A stretch of 64,000 nucleotides of DNA from JBBECE01 sp040881985 (GCA_040881985.1 JBBECE010000036.1:6454-70453); one strand, 5' to 3'; shown: positions 42,391-51,348, numbered from the stretch's first letter. Made by a program: numbers and translations. The notes: a model not told the origin generated them from the letters alone.

Positions 42391-42888
42391 ATGTCCGACA
42401 CGTTGAGGCCTGGGCGCGACGAAGCGCTCCTGTCCAAGCTCGACAGGACGATGGACTCGATCCTGTCCAGCAACGCGGCGATTCCGTTCAAGCCGAGGCT
42501 CTTTCCGCGCTATGCGGTGGCGAGGTTGATCGCCTGGCTCACCACGCTCGTCGGCTGGGCGATCATCCTGATCGGCCTGACCGCGCTCGCCCTTAAATTC
42601 GGGATCGGCAGTTTGCCCGCCTATGCCGACCTTGTCGACGGGATCAAAGAGATCGAGGCGGCTGGCGGCATTCTCGGCGGGCTGATGCTGATCAACTTTG
42701 CAGCGCTCACCCGGGCCGGGCTCGATGCCGCCGACTATGCCCGGCAGTCTCTGCAGCTCAGCGTCGCCCGCTCGGTCATGGGATTGGCCCGTGCCCGCAC
42801 GCCGGGCAAGGCTGGCGCGCCCGAGACCGACTCCAGGCGCTCGCGGACGGAACCTCTCGCCGAGATCGTCGAACCGCGCGTCCCGTAG
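42391..42888 (+). CDS. Membrane protein of unknown function
   Basis: This 165-residue protein is not recognised. Start ATG at 42391 follows a GGGGGG run. The first 45 residues are soluble (MSDTLRPGRDEALLSKLDR), then two hydrophobic segments: LIAWLTTLVGWAIILIGLTA and GILGGLMLINFAALTRAG. The C-terminus is charged and probably cytoplasmic. It is divergent from the SRPBCC gene and upstream of tRNA-Arg. It may belong to a lineage-specific family. Confidence 0.65.
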   Translation: MSDTLRPGRDEALLSKLDRTMDSILSSNAAIPFKPRLFPRYAVARLIAWLTTLVGWAIILIGLTALALKFGIGSLPAYADLVDGIKEIEAAGGILGGLMLINFAALTRAGLDAADYARQSLQLSVARSVMGLARARTPGKAGAPETDSRRSRTEPLAEIVEPRVP

Positions 42889-42901
42889 GCTCCCCGCGAG
42901 A

Positions 42902-42930
42902 TTGGGGTTCCGCGGGGCCCGTGCTTTGAT
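42902..42930 (+). promoter_or_regulatory. Promoter-like elements for tRNA-Arg
   Basis: TTGGGG (42902-42907) and TTTGAT (42925-42930) are 17 bases apart and would start transcription about 10 bases before the tRNA. Confidence 0.4.
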
Positions 42931-42946
42931 TAAGGTCCGCCCGCCC

Positions 42947-43023
42947 GATCCCGTAGCTCAGCTGGATAGAGCACCGGTTTCCTAAACCGGGGGTCGCAGG
43001 TTCAAATCCTGCCGGGATCGCCA
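42947..43023 (+). tRNA. tRNA-Arg (anticodon CCT)
   Basis: The 77-base gene folds as a standard cloverleaf: acceptor GATCCCG/CGGGATC, D-arm GCTC/GAGC, anticodon arm CCGGT-TTCCTAA-ACCGG with anticodon CCT, T-arm GCAGG-TTCAAAT-CCTGC, discriminator G and encoded CCA. It reads AGG codons. No integrase or duplicated tRNA 3' end was seen next to it. Confidence 0.97.
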
Positions 43024-43034
43024 GTTCTTCGGAT

Positions 43035-43061
43035 GCCGGCTCGCGGTGCGCCTCAGCCGGC
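43035..43061. terminator. Hairpin between tRNA-Arg and the hydrolase gene
   Basis: GCCGGCT (43035-43041) pairs perfectly with AGCCGGC (43055-43061) around 13 bases, with TTTTT about 10 bases later on the plus strand. It may end the tRNA transcript. It overlaps the last codons of the hydrolase. Confidence 0.4.
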
Positions 43062-43925
43062 GCGGGCGACTTTTTGCGGTTGGCGCTCTGCCCGCTCGGC
43101 CTCTATGGCCTCGACGTCGGCGACAAACCGCTCGAACAGCGGATTGAAGACTTCGGGCGCCTGCCAGAAGGGCGCGTGTCCGGCCCCTTCGATGACGTGG
43201 CAGACCCCATCCCAGAGGTTGCCGTAATTGAGGCTCGCAATGAAGCCGAGCCGGGCAAAGGGCTCGTCGGCGCCGTTGACGATGGCAACCGGTACTGAAG
43301 TTTCCTCGACGACCCGCTTCTGGTCGGCGCCGATCCCGCGCATCATGCCGTTGAACAGAATCTTCCGCGCCCGTCCGTCGGCCCGTTTGATCGCCTCGAG
43401 GAATTCCGGGACGCTGTGCGCGCCGAAGCAGACCTTCTCGAAGCGGCGGGCGTCCTCGTCGGAAAACCGCGGCTTCGAAGCGAGGAATACATCGCGATGC
43501 GTCTGGAAACCGCGCAGCATGCCGAGCGGCCCGCGCGGCACCGGCGGGGTGCCGGTCAGCATCAGACCGGCGACCGCCTTGTGCCAGCTCATCAGCTCGA
43601 TGGCGATATGGCCGCCGAGCGACCAGCCGAAGACCGCCGCCTGCCCGATCTCGAGCCGGTCGAGCACTTCCCCGACCACCACCGCAAATCCCTTGATCGT
43701 GTAGGTCTCGGCCGGCACGACCGCGTCCGAGGATTCGCCATGTCCCGGCAGATCGACCGCAACCATCCGGTGGGCTTCCGCCATCGGGCTGGCAAATTGC
43801 TTTGCGAAGACATCCTTCGAGGCGCCCGAACCGTGTATGAGCACGACGGGAAACCCTTTGCCGGCCGATTGCCGCACCCGGATTTCGGCGTGGCGGGTCT
43901 GAATGGTTCTGTCTTGCTGGGGCAT
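43053..43925 (-). CDS. Alpha/beta hydrolase
   Basis: This 290-residue alpha/beta hydrolase has VVLIHGSGASKDVFAKQF (oxyanion hole), the nucleophile Ser in FGWSLGGHIAIEL and the His near the end in VIEGAGHAPFW. Substrate is unknown. Start ATG at 43925 is chosen; a TTG four codons upstream is possible. It is convergent with the tRNA region and divergent from the methyltransferase gene. Confidence 0.88.
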   Translation of the reverse strand: MPQQDRTIQTRHAEIRVRQSAGKGFPVVLIHGSGASKDVFAKQFASPMAEAHRMVAVDLPGHGESSDAVVPAETYTIKGFAVVVGEVLDRLEIGQAAVFGWSLGGHIAIELMSWHKAVAGLMLTGTPPVPRGPLGMLRGFQTHRDVFLASKPRFSDEDARRFEKVCFGAHSVPEFLEAIKRADGRARKILFNGMMRGIGADQKRVVEETSVPVAIVNGADEPFARLGFIASLNYGNLWDGVCHVIEGAGHAPFWQAPEVFNPLFERFVADVEAIEAERAERQPQKVARAG

Positions 43926-44079
43926 GGCGTGGCTCAACCCTTATTCAACCGGGGCGAGCATCGCAGGTGAATGTGTACGCCGGGTATAAAGTCGTAGTAA
44001 ACAAACCCGAAGAAATTTGTCCGCACTCGCGGGTTTTGCTGACCCGAACCAGTTTTTTGAGCCGGACGGAGCCACTGCC

Positions 44080-44901
44080 ATGAACGACTCTGCCCGGCCG
44101 GGGGAATATGTCCTTGGCCATTCCGACCGTGAGCTGGCGCGGCTCGAACGCCAGGCGCAATTCTTCGCCGAGATGACCCGCGATGTCCTGATCCGTGCCG
44201 GGGTCGGGCCCGGCATGCGGGTGCTCGACCTGGGCTGCGGGGTGGGCGATGTCAGCCAGATCGCTGCGGCGCTCGTGGGCCCGGGCGGCAGAGTTCTCGG
44301 CATCGACATTTCCGGCGCCGCGCTCGCCATCGCGCGGGCACGGGCCACGGGCGCGGCACAGAACAATCTTGAGTTCCGCATCGGCGCCATCGACGATTTC
44401 TTCGGCTTCGGCGACTTCGACGCCATTGTCGGGCGATTCATTCTCATTCATCTGCCCGACGCCGCCGCGACCATCTCGCGCATTGCCCGTCAAGCGCGGC
44501 CGGGCACACCCCTCGCCTTTGCCGAACTCGACCTGACCAGCGCCTCGGCGACGAAGAACCTGCCGCTGATGACCCGCAACATCGCCCACATTATCGAGGT
44601 CTATCGCAAGGCCGGCTTTGAGCCCGACATGGGATCGCGCCTGCATGCGACCTTCCGTGCCGCGGGCCTCGAACCAACGCTGCTCGGCTACACCCGCATC
44701 GGCAGCCGTGCCGACACGGCCGGCTTCGACTATCTCGTCGAATCAGTGCGCAGCCTCGCCCCCGTCATGGCGAAACTCGGCATCGTCTCGCCCGACGAGA
44801 TCGGCCTCGACACGCTCCGTGATCGCCTCCTCGCCGAAGCCGACGCAGCCGACGCCTGCATTTTCTATCCCCGCTTCATCGGCGCCTGGGCGCGCGCCTG
44901 A
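44080..44901 (+). CDS. Class I SAM-dependent methyltransferase
   Basis: This 273-residue methyltransferase has motif I VLDLGCGVGDVSQIAAAL, then GGRVLGIDISGAALAIARA and VGRFILIHLPDAAATI. A UbiE/small-molecule type substrate is likely but unidentified. Start MNDSARPGEYVLGHSDREL follows CGGAG; an in-frame ATG 21 codons upstream is less likely. Its final 37 bases overlap the convergent phosphoribosyltransferase gene. Confidence 0.85.
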   Translation: MNDSARPGEYVLGHSDRELARLERQAQFFAEMTRDVLIRAGVGPGMRVLDLGCGVGDVSQIAAALVGPGGRVLGIDISGAALAIARARATGAAQNNLEFRIGAIDDFFGFGDFDAIVGRFILIHLPDAAATISRIARQARPGTPLAFAELDLTSASATKNLPLMTRNIAHIIEVYRKAGFEPDMGSRLHATFRAAGLEPTLLGYTRIGSRADTAGFDYLVESVRSLAPVMAKLGIVSPDEIGLDTLRDRLLAEADAADACIFYPRFIGAWARA

Positions 44902-45566
44902 GGGTCGCCGGGCACGACCCATCCCGCTGCTTCCGCGAGCAGCGCCGTCACTGTCGCGTCGCTGACCTGGGCAAAATCCTTATAAGCGCCGCCGACGGAA
45001 TGGAACGATTTCGGCTCGGCAAGGCAGACCGTCTCGTCGGCTTCCTCGGCGAACGACTCCATGACGCCGAGCGGGGCGACAGGCACGGCGAGAATCACTT
45101 TGGAAGCGCCGCTGCGCTTCAGCGCCTTGAGCGCCGCCCGCGCGGTCGCCCCCGTCGCGATCCCGTCATCGACGACGATCGCCGTTTTGCCTGCAACCGA
45201 CAGCGGCGCCCGGCCGGGTGTGAACAAGTCACGGCGGCGCCCGATCTCCTCCAGCTCGGTCTTCGCCAGCGCCACGATGTCGGCCTCGCTATAGCCGAGC
45301 GAGCGGGCGATCTTCTCGTTGACGGCGATCACCGGATCGGCGCCATCGACGACCGCCCCGAGCGCCAGTTCTCTTTGTCCGGGCACCCCGATTTTTCTGA
45401 CCAGCACAAGGTCGAGCGGGGCGCGGCTCGCCCTGGCGATTTCGAATGCGACGGGTACCCCGCCGCGCGGCAGCGCCAGGACGATGGTCGTCGCCGGATC
45501 GAGCGGGCCGAGCCGCTCGGCCAACGCCCGGCCCGCCGCAGCCCGGTCGGCAAACCTGCCGGTCAT
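44865..45566 (-). CDS. Phosphoribosyltransferase family protein
   Basis: This 233-residue protein has a type I phosphoribosyltransferase fold: LALPRGGVPVAFEIARA, KIGVPGQRELALGAV and the PRPP loop TAIVVDDGIATGAT. These are DUF/Pribosyltran proteins of uncertain substrate, often found near stress genes. Start MTGRFADRAAAGRALAERL is chosen. The 3' end overlaps the convergent methyltransferase gene. Confidence 0.88.
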   Translation of the reverse strand: MTGRFADRAAAGRALAERLGPLDPATTIVLALPRGGVPVAFEIARASRAPLDLVLVRKIGVPGQRELALGAVVDGADPVIAVNEKIARSLGYSEADIVALAKTELEEIGRRRDLFTPGRAPLSVAGKTAIVVDDGIATGATARAALKALKRSGASKVILAVPVAPLGVMESFAEEADETVCLAEPKSFHSVGGAYKDFAQVSDATVTALLAEAAGWVVPGDPQARAQAPMKRG

Positions 45567-45648
45567 CGAAATCCTCCCCCTCCGGGCCAGCATACCCCGC
45601 CCTGCGGCCGATGCCTTGCGCTCGATCAAGCCGTCCAGCTCAAAGTCC

Positions 45649-46728
45649 TCAACCGGCGAGGAACAAGTGATTGTCGAACTCGACGCCGGGCATGACCGCC
45701 GCCGCTTGCTGGTTCGCGCGGAACACCCCGTCCCCGGTCGAAAGTGCGAAGCCGGCGCGCGTGCCGGCGACCCCGCTGACATTCTTCAGTGCCTTGACCG
45801 AGAGGAGCCTTCCCGTCTCGTCGAGGATTACCGCAATATTGCCGATGGGCGAAGTCACCGCGATCTCCCCGCCGCCCGGCAATGCCGCGATCGAGGCGAC
45901 ATAGTTGGCGAGCTGCACCGTCACCGGGTCCGGCAAATGAGCAAACGCGAAGCCGTCTTCCGGGGAGGCGGCCCCGACCAGCGGCACGATCTGGTCCTGC
46001 GGGCCTTCATACTGCGCCCCGACCCAGATGCGCTCGTCGCGGCCCGCCGCGAGATGCCGAAGCGAAAGTTGGTGCAATACGTCCGGCAGTCCCTGCACCG
46101 CAATCACCGTTCCGTTGTCGCGATCGATCCAGGCGAGGTTCGGCTGCATGCTCGAAAGATTGAGCTTGGTGCGGCCGAAATCCGGATGCGTCTGGATGCC
46201 GCCGTTGGCGACGCAGAGATAACGCCCGTCCGCCGAGAGCAGGAGATCGTGCGGCCCGACCCCGCCGGAGGCGAATTCGCCGACCCGGTGGAACCCGTCG
46301 GTCGCGTCATAGACCCCGACGACCCCCGCCGCATTGTCGAAGTCATTCTCGGTCGCGTAGAGCAGCCTCCCGTCGGGCGAGAACACCCCGTGCCCGTAGA
46401 AATGCCGGCCCGGCGCGCTGGCGATCGTGGCGAGGCCCTCGCCCTGCCGCGACAGCACCACCGCGAAAGTCCCCGGCTGCCGGGCGAAGGCGACCAGCCG
46501 CCCGGTCGCAAGGCACTGCGTCACATCATGGCCGCGATCCGGCAGGTCGAGCGCGGAAATGATCCGACCGGTCTCGCTCATCAGCACCACGCCGAATTTG
46601 CCGTCGGGTTTCAGGCACGCCGAGGCGATGATGGCTTCGGCCCGCTCCAGCGCTTCGGCCCCCGCCGGCAACAGCCCCGCCGCGAACCCCGCCCCCGCCG
46701 CCCGCATGAAGGTTCGCCGGTCCCACAT
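45649..46728 (-). CDS. DUF1513 beta-propeller protein with Tat signal
   Basis: This 359-residue protein starts MWDRRTFMRAAGAGFAAGLL, a twin-arginine signal, so it is exported folded. Propeller-like repeats follow (HGVFSPDGRLLYATENDF, GVGPHDLLLSADGRYLCVAN). It is the last gene of the imelysin operon, one base after its upstream neighbour. DUF1513 proteins commonly accompany imelysin and di-heme oxidoreductase genes, suggesting a periplasmic iron-related role, but no activity is shown. Confidence 0.88.
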   Translation of the reverse strand: MWDRRTFMRAAGAGFAAGLLPAGAEALERAEAIIASACLKPDGKFGVVLMSETGRIISALDLPDRGHDVTQCLATGRLVAFARQPGTFAVVLSRQGEGLATIASAPGRHFYGHGVFSPDGRLLYATENDFDNAAGVVGVYDATDGFHRVGEFASGGVGPHDLLLSADGRYLCVANGGIQTHPDFGRTKLNLSSMQPNLAWIDRDNGTVIAVQGLPDVLHQLSLRHLAAGRDERIWVGAQYEGPQDQIVPLVGAASPEDGFAFAHLPDPVTVQLANYVASIAALPGGGEIAVTSPIGNIAVILDETGRLLSVKALKNVSGVAGTRAGFALSTGDGVFRANQQAAAVMPGVEFDNHLFLAG

Positions 46729-46729
46729 G

Positions 46730-47797
46730 TCAGTCTCCGTCGAGCGCCGAGAACCCGGCCGAGACGCCGAGCGCCACCGCGATCTGCAGGACGACTATGT
46801 TCTGCAGCGAGCGCGTCAAGATCACCAGATACCTGAGCCGCACGCGCATGTCCTGATCAGCCAGCGCCGCCTCAAGATCGGGGTCGATGCCGACGATGGC
46901 CGAGGCGAAATTGTCGAGTTCGAAAATGAACGCGCCCGCCGCAAAGCGGTTGTCGCCGGTCAGCGCCTCTTCGAGCCCGGAGACGACGAACAGCGACCGC
47001 ATCGCCTCCATGCTCGCCGCCAGGGAGGCGAGCGTCAGCTGCGACCGCCAGTAGGGGGCGAGCCGTGGATTGGCTTCCGAGTCGTCGCCGGAGCCGAGGA
47101 ACGGGTTGAGCCGAGTATCGCGGACGAGCTCGGTGCCGTGCACGAAAACGCCGACCAGCTCGCGCCAGACTTCGGCTTCGGAACGGTAATCGACTAAGTC
47201 GGGCGACGGATCAACAAGCCTGGCGGCGATCCCGTCGGGGGCGAGCCAGTCCGCCGCGACGCCTTCGGCGAGCGTCTCAATCGCCCCGGCAATCGTCGAC
47301 CCATAGGCGCAGCGGAACGCGCCGTCCGCGCCGGCCAGAGTTTCGGCGCCCGCGCCGTGGAGGACGAATTCCAGCGCCCCGAGCCCCTGCACCGCGACGC
47401 TCTTGGTCCTCAGCGTGACGGCATCGAGCGCGCCGGGATTCTCCTCGGCGATGATCACCTGGACTTGCCGCAGCCCGATGCCGCGCCGGTCGGGCCAGAA
47501 AAACATGCGTTCGAGCCGGTTGTCGGCGACGATCGGCCCGAACCGAATTATTTCCATTTGCGACCAAGCCCTGACCAGCGCCGAGAACTGAACGCGCGCC
47601 GCCGCCAGTGCGGCCTCGCCGGGTTCGGCGCAGAGCCCCGTCATTCGGTCGCTCTGCAGACCGGCCTCTTCGGCGAGCCGCTCATAGCCGGGGACAATGA
47701 ACTGGTTGATCGAAGCCGCAACCACGTCGCGGTCGTCGGCGCGCGCCGCCCCGGCGGCGAAAAGAAGCACCAGTGCGATGGCTAGACCTGTAACCAT
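46730..47797 (-). CDS. Imelysin family protein, second copy, motif degenerate
   Basis: This 355-residue exported protein starts MVTGLAIALVLLFAAGAARA, a signal peptide. It is imelysin-like (QFIVPGYERLAEEAG, LVRAWSQMEIIRFGPI). The usual GxHxxE motif reads GLGALE here, so its His is missing. Imelysins are periplasmic, iron-regulated proteins related to EfeO and are thought to bind iron or heme. Its ATG overlaps the stop of the di-heme gene (TGATG), so translation is coupled. Confidence 0.87.
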   Translation of the reverse strand: MVTGLAIALVLLFAAGAARADDRDVVAASINQFIVPGYERLAEEAGLQSDRMTGLCAEPGEAALAAARVQFSALVRAWSQMEIIRFGPIVADNRLERMFFWPDRRGIGLRQVQVIIAEENPGALDAVTLRTKSVAVQGLGALEFVLHGAGAETLAGADGAFRCAYGSTIAGAIETLAEGVAADWLAPDGIAARLVDPSPDLVDYRSEAEVWRELVGVFVHGTELVRDTRLNPFLGSGDDSEANPRLAPYWRSQLTLASLAASMEAMRSLFVVSGLEEALTGDNRFAAGAFIFELDNFASAIVGIDPDLEAALADQDMRVRLRYLVILTRSLQNIVVLQIAVALGVSAGFSALDGD

Positions 47798-49311
47798 CAG
47801 AGCGACTCCAGGAAGGCGATCAGCGCCGCCCGATCGGCCCCATCCAGGCGCGCCACACGGTCGCGCCCGGCTTGCGCCTCCCCGCCATGCCAGAGGATCG
47901 CTTCGAGCAGCGAGCGTGCCCTGCCATCGTGAAGGAAATATGTATGCTCCGAAACTGCACCGGTCAGGCCGATCCCCCAGAGCGGCGCGGTCCGCCATTC
48001 ATAGCCGTCGGCGTCCCCTTCCGGCCGGTGATCGGCGAGCCCTTCGCCCATGTCATGCAGCAGCAGGTCGGTATAGGGCCAGATCAGCTGAAAGCGCTGG
48101 CCTGGATTTTCGGCATTGCGACTGGTGACGAACTTCGGCGCATGGCACGACGCGCACCCTGCCTCGTTGAAAACCCGCTTGCCATGCAGCACCTCGGGCT
48201 CCCCGACATCGCGTCGCGCCGGCACGGCGAGATTTTGCGCATAGAAAGTGACCAGATCGAGAATCGGGTCGGGCGCCTCGGAGACCCCGAGCCGCTCCTG
48301 CTCGCCGGTCGGCAGCGTCAAACATGCCGCCTGGGCCGGCGTACAGTCGCCATGCGGCGAGTTGGCCAGAGGCGTCGAAATCCCGATGTCGCCGGCGAAC
48401 GCACCGGCGACCTGCGCGCGGATCGAGGCAACTCCCGCCTTCCAGCCGAACCGGCCAAGGACCAGCTCCCCGCTTACTGGATCGAGAGCCCGGTTGGGTT
48501 TGCCGGAAATCCCATCGCCGTCGGCATCGTCCGGGTCGGCGCGGGCGAGAATGTCGGCCTCGGGCACCGCCTCCAACAGCCCGAGTCCGATCATTTGCGC
48601 GCCGACCCGCGGCGAGATCATCAATTCGGGATCAGGCGGCCCGTAATTCGGATCGGCGAATGCATAGGTGGGCGCGCGCAGCGACACCCCTGTTGCATCG
48701 GCAAGCACGACGGTGATTTCCGTATAGCCGATCGCCATTTGCCCTTCGGCCGTCAGCCCCGGCACGGCAAAATCCTGCAGCTGGGTGCCATAAACCGGAT
48801 CGCCGATCACACTCGCCTGATGGGCGGAGAGCATCGCGAATTCGCCAGCGGTGCGTGCCGGTACCGAGAGCCTGAGGAACATCGAGATCCTGTCGTCCTC
48901 GGGACCGCTTGGCGGATGTCCACGCCCGTCCTTGGGGTGGCACAATTTGCACGCGCGCGCGTTGAACAGCGGCCCGAGTCCGTCGGAGGCCTGCGTCGAG
49001 GACGGTGCCTCGACCCACAGCTTGCCGAACAGCGCATTGCCGAGCTTGAACCGCTCCTCCTCCTCGAAACTGAGAGTCTCCGAAAAATGTGAAAAAGAGT
49101 CGCGCCCGACGCTGGCGCGGCTCGTTCCGGCCCCGCCCGCCATGGCCTCGAACGGCTCGGCCGCCTCAAACTTGATGGCGGGCGCCGTCACCGCGAGTAC
49201 CCGGGCCAGATCGTCGGCGCTAAGATCGTCGCGCACCGCCGCTCTTTCGCCCGCTGCCGCAACGGCGGCGAACGCCAGTACCAGGATCGCAGTGACTTGC
49301 TCGCGGAGCAT
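47797..49311 (-). CDS. Di-heme oxidoreductase family protein (DUF1111)
   Basis: This 504-residue exported c-type cytochrome has a signal peptide (VLAFAAVAAAGERA). It carries two heme-attachment motifs, CKLCH (in NARACKLCHPKDGRGH) and CASCH (in EAGCASCHAPKFVTS), and YTDLLLHDMGEGLADHRPEG, typical of the DUF1111 thiol-oxidoreductase-like family. It is the second gene of the operon, 44 bases after the first imelysin. Periplasmic electron transfer linked to iron uptake is the likely theme, but substrate is unproven. Confidence 0.92.
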   Translation of the reverse strand: MLREQVTAILVLAFAAVAAAGERAAVRDDLSADDLARVLAVTAPAIKFEAAEPFEAMAGGAGTSRASVGRDSFSHFSETLSFEEEERFKLGNALFGKLWVEAPSSTQASDGLGPLFNARACKLCHPKDGRGHPPSGPEDDRISMFLRLSVPARTAGEFAMLSAHQASVIGDPVYGTQLQDFAVPGLTAEGQMAIGYTEITVVLADATGVSLRAPTYAFADPNYGPPDPELMISPRVGAQMIGLGLLEAVPEADILARADPDDADGDGISGKPNRALDPVSGELVLGRFGWKAGVASIRAQVAGAFAGDIGISTPLANSPHGDCTPAQAACLTLPTGEQERLGVSEAPDPILDLVTFYAQNLAVPARRDVGEPEVLHGKRVFNEAGCASCHAPKFVTSRNAENPGQRFQLIWPYTDLLLHDMGEGLADHRPEGDADGYEWRTAPLWGIGLTGAVSEHTYFLHDGRARSLLEAILWHGGEAQAGRDRVARLDGADRAALIAFLESL

Positions 49312-49355
49312 GACGACCCAATGGGATGGGCGGCGTCGATGCCCGGCCCGGCCGA

Positions 49356-50633
49356 TTACTGGAACACCGCGTCCGGGCTGTCGAGACTGTCCGAACCCTC
49401 GATCGTCACCTGCGCGAGGCCAAGCGCATCGACGATCCGCTCGATCGAGTGCGTCTGGTTGACGAGCCCGTCGATCGCCGCCTGGACGATCGAATTGCCC
49501 GCCTCGTTGCCCTCGCCGATCATCTGGTCGAAAGCCTCGCCGGACTCCGCCCGCGCCACCAGAATGCGCATCCGCGCCATGGTGATCCCGAGCTTCGAGC
49601 GCAGCTCGCGGTCGAGCGCCGGGTCGACCTGCGCCACATATTCGGAGAGCGACGGCCCCTCGATCAGGGTGCCGTCCATCCGCACGTAGGTGCCGAGATA
49701 GACGTTCTGGATGCCGGCGGCGTCGAAATAGTGCGAGTTGTGGGTGTTGTCGGAGAAGCAGTCATGCTCCTCTTCCGGATCGTGGAGCAGCAGCCCAAGC
49801 TTCATCCGCTCGCCGGCGAGTTCGCCATAGCTCAGCGAACCCATCCCGGTCAGGATCGCCGCGATCCCTTGGTCCGGATCGCCTTGAGTCAAAGCCAGCC
49901 GCGCCGCGCCTTCCTCGGTCCAATTGCCGACCATCTCCTCAAGATCGGCGACAAGCAGGTCGGACGCCGCCTTCAAATACGCCCGCCGCCGCTCGCAATT
50001 GCCGCCGGTGCAGGCCGCAAGGTCGAAATCGGTCGCCGGCCGCGCCCCGGCACCGGGTCCCGTACCGTTGAGATCCTGTCCCCAGAGCAGGAATTCGATC
50101 GCATGATAGCCCGAGGCGACGTTGGCCTCGTTGCCCCCTGCCTCATGCAGGACGCCGGAGATCGCATCAGGGGTGATCGGATCGACAGTGACCTCCGCCC
50201 CATTGACCGGCATTACCGGGTTAGCGATCACATTGGCGATGTAGAGCGTGTTCGGGTCGCTTTCGGTCCCGTAGCTCGCCGATACATAGTCGATCAGCCC
50301 CTCGTCGAGCGGCCAGGCATTCACCCGCCCCTCCCAGTCGTCGACAATGGCATTGCCGAACCGGTAGGCCTCGGTCTGCATGTAGGGTACCCGCGAGACG
50401 AGCCAGGCATTGCGCGCCGCGGTCAGCGTCTCGTCCGAGGGTGCAGCAAACAGCGCGCCGATCGCTTCCCCGAGCGCCAACGCGGTCAGGTATGAATCCT
50501 CGTAGCCTGCCTGGGCAATGTTGGCGTAGGTCGTCAGCACGTCGGCAGCCGCGACCTCTTGGGCCGTGGCCGGCGCGGCCGGCAACAACGCCGCAAGGGT
50601 CAGCGCCGCGGCGGCGCGAAGGCATCGATGAAG
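49356..50633 (-). CDS. Imelysin family protein (IrpA-like), first copy
   Basis: This 425-residue exported protein has a signal peptide (LHRCLRAAAALTLAALLPAA, cleavage near PATAQ). It contains the intact GxHxxE motif in GYHAIEFLLWGQD, a paired N-terminal domain (VLTTYANIAQAGYEDSYLTA), and VPYMQTEAYRFGN. Start ATG at 50633 has a GGAG site; an in-frame ATG 8 codons upstream is possible. It heads a four-gene operon behind an ICE-like operator, matching the iron-regulated expression reported for IrpA-type proteins. Confidence 0.92.
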   Translation of the reverse strand, partial: LHRCLRAAAALTLAALLPAAPATAQEVAAADVLTTYANIAQAGYEDSYLTALALGEAIGALFAAPSDETLTAARNAWLVSRVPYMQTEAYRFGNAIVDDWEGRVNAWPLDEGLIDYVSASYGTESDPNTLYIANVIANPVMPVNGAEVTVDPITPDAISGVLHEAGGNEANVASGYHAIEFLLWGQDLNGTGPGAGARPATDFDLAACTGGNCERRRAYLKAASDLLVADLEEMVGNWTEEGAARLALTQGDPDQGIAAILTGMGSLSYGELAGERMKLGLLLHDPEEEHDCFSDNTHNSHYFDAAGIQNVYLGTYVRMDGTLIEGPSLSEYVAQVDPALDRELRSKLGITMARMRILVARAESGEAFDQMIGEGNEAGNSIVQAAIDGLVNQTHSIERIVDALGLAQVTIEGSDSLDSPDAVFQ

Positions 50634-50725
50634 CATTTCTTCTCCGTCCGGGTTCAAGGCCTCGGGTGCGTGAAGGGCCTTCCTCTACAGGTCAACCATG
50701 ACAGTTTCAACAACAATATCAATAA

Positions 50726-50742
50726 TTTAGAAGGCTTCTAAG
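50726..50742. promoter_or_regulatory. ICE-like Irr operator upstream of the imelysin operon
   Basis: TTTAGAA-GGC-TTCTAAG matches the iron control element of rhizobial Irr (TTTAGAA-N3-TTCTAAA) at all but the last base, with a perfect 6-bp inverted repeat. It lies 92 bases before the first imelysin start, in an AT-rich stretch with a TTGATA -35 candidate (minus strand, 50717-50722). Irr is the heme-dependent iron regulator of Hyphomicrobiales and relatives. Confidence 0.65.
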
Positions 50743-50886
50743 GTGCCGCCGCTAAGCCGCTGTTCCGGCGGCGGATTTGTCACGGACATTTAAGGTTCCT
50801 CCGCCCGTGCGCCGCCCGCCCGCGCCAGAGTTTGTTAAGCCCGCCCGGTTACCATCCCGCCCGAAAACCACGGGAGTGCGCCGGGC

Positions 50887-51348
50887 ATGCGCCGCTTCAT
50901 GCGCTATCTGATCGCCGCCGGGGCTGCCTCGGTCGCCGACCTCATGGTCGCCCAGTCGCTGCTGTTTGTCGCCGCCCTCCAGTCCGGGGCGCTCTTCGCA
51001 GTGCCGATCATTTGCGGCGCGCTTGCCGGGATGAGCGTCAATTTCATCCTGTCGCGCGCCTTCGTCTTCGAGCTCGATGCCCGCACCGCCCGCGACCAGA
51101 TGCGTTCCTTCTTCGTCATCTCGTTCACGACGTTGCTGCTTAAGCTGCTGGTCAGTTTCCTCCTGCTCGCCGGCTTCACTCTCGTCATCGGCCACTGGCT
51201 CGCCGCCTCGCCGGTCGACGGCGCCGCCGGCCGGCTCGCGCAGTTGGGCGCCATGGGGATCGTCGCGGTCTACTCTTTCCTGGCCCACAAGCACATCTCC
51301 TTCGACGGCGGCGTGCGCGCCTGGGTGAGGCGGCGGTTGGCCCGATGA
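50887..51348 (+). CDS. GtrA family membrane protein
   Basis: This 153-residue protein has four predicted membrane helices, starting MRRFMRYLIAAGAASVADLM, and the family-typical GMSVNFILSRAFVF and AVYSFLAHKHISF. GtrA-type flippases move polyprenyl-phosphate glucose or other activated sugars across the membrane for glycan decoration. It overlaps the flavoprotein start by 4 bases. No adjacent GtrB glycosyltransferase gene is present. Confidence 0.9.
   Translation: MRRFMRYLIAAGAASVADLMVAQSLLFVAALQSGALFAVPIICGALAGMSVNFILSRAFVFELDARTARDQMRSFFVISFTTLLLKLLVSFLLLAGFTLVIGHWLAASPVDGAAGRLAQLGAMGIVAVYSFLAHKHISFDGGVRAWVRRRLAR

Noticed and set aside
42947..43023. tRNA-Arg as an integration site for a mobile element
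   Set aside because: No integrase, no duplicated tRNA 3' end and no compositional shift next to it. xerD at 22563 is the chromosomal housekeeping form by context.
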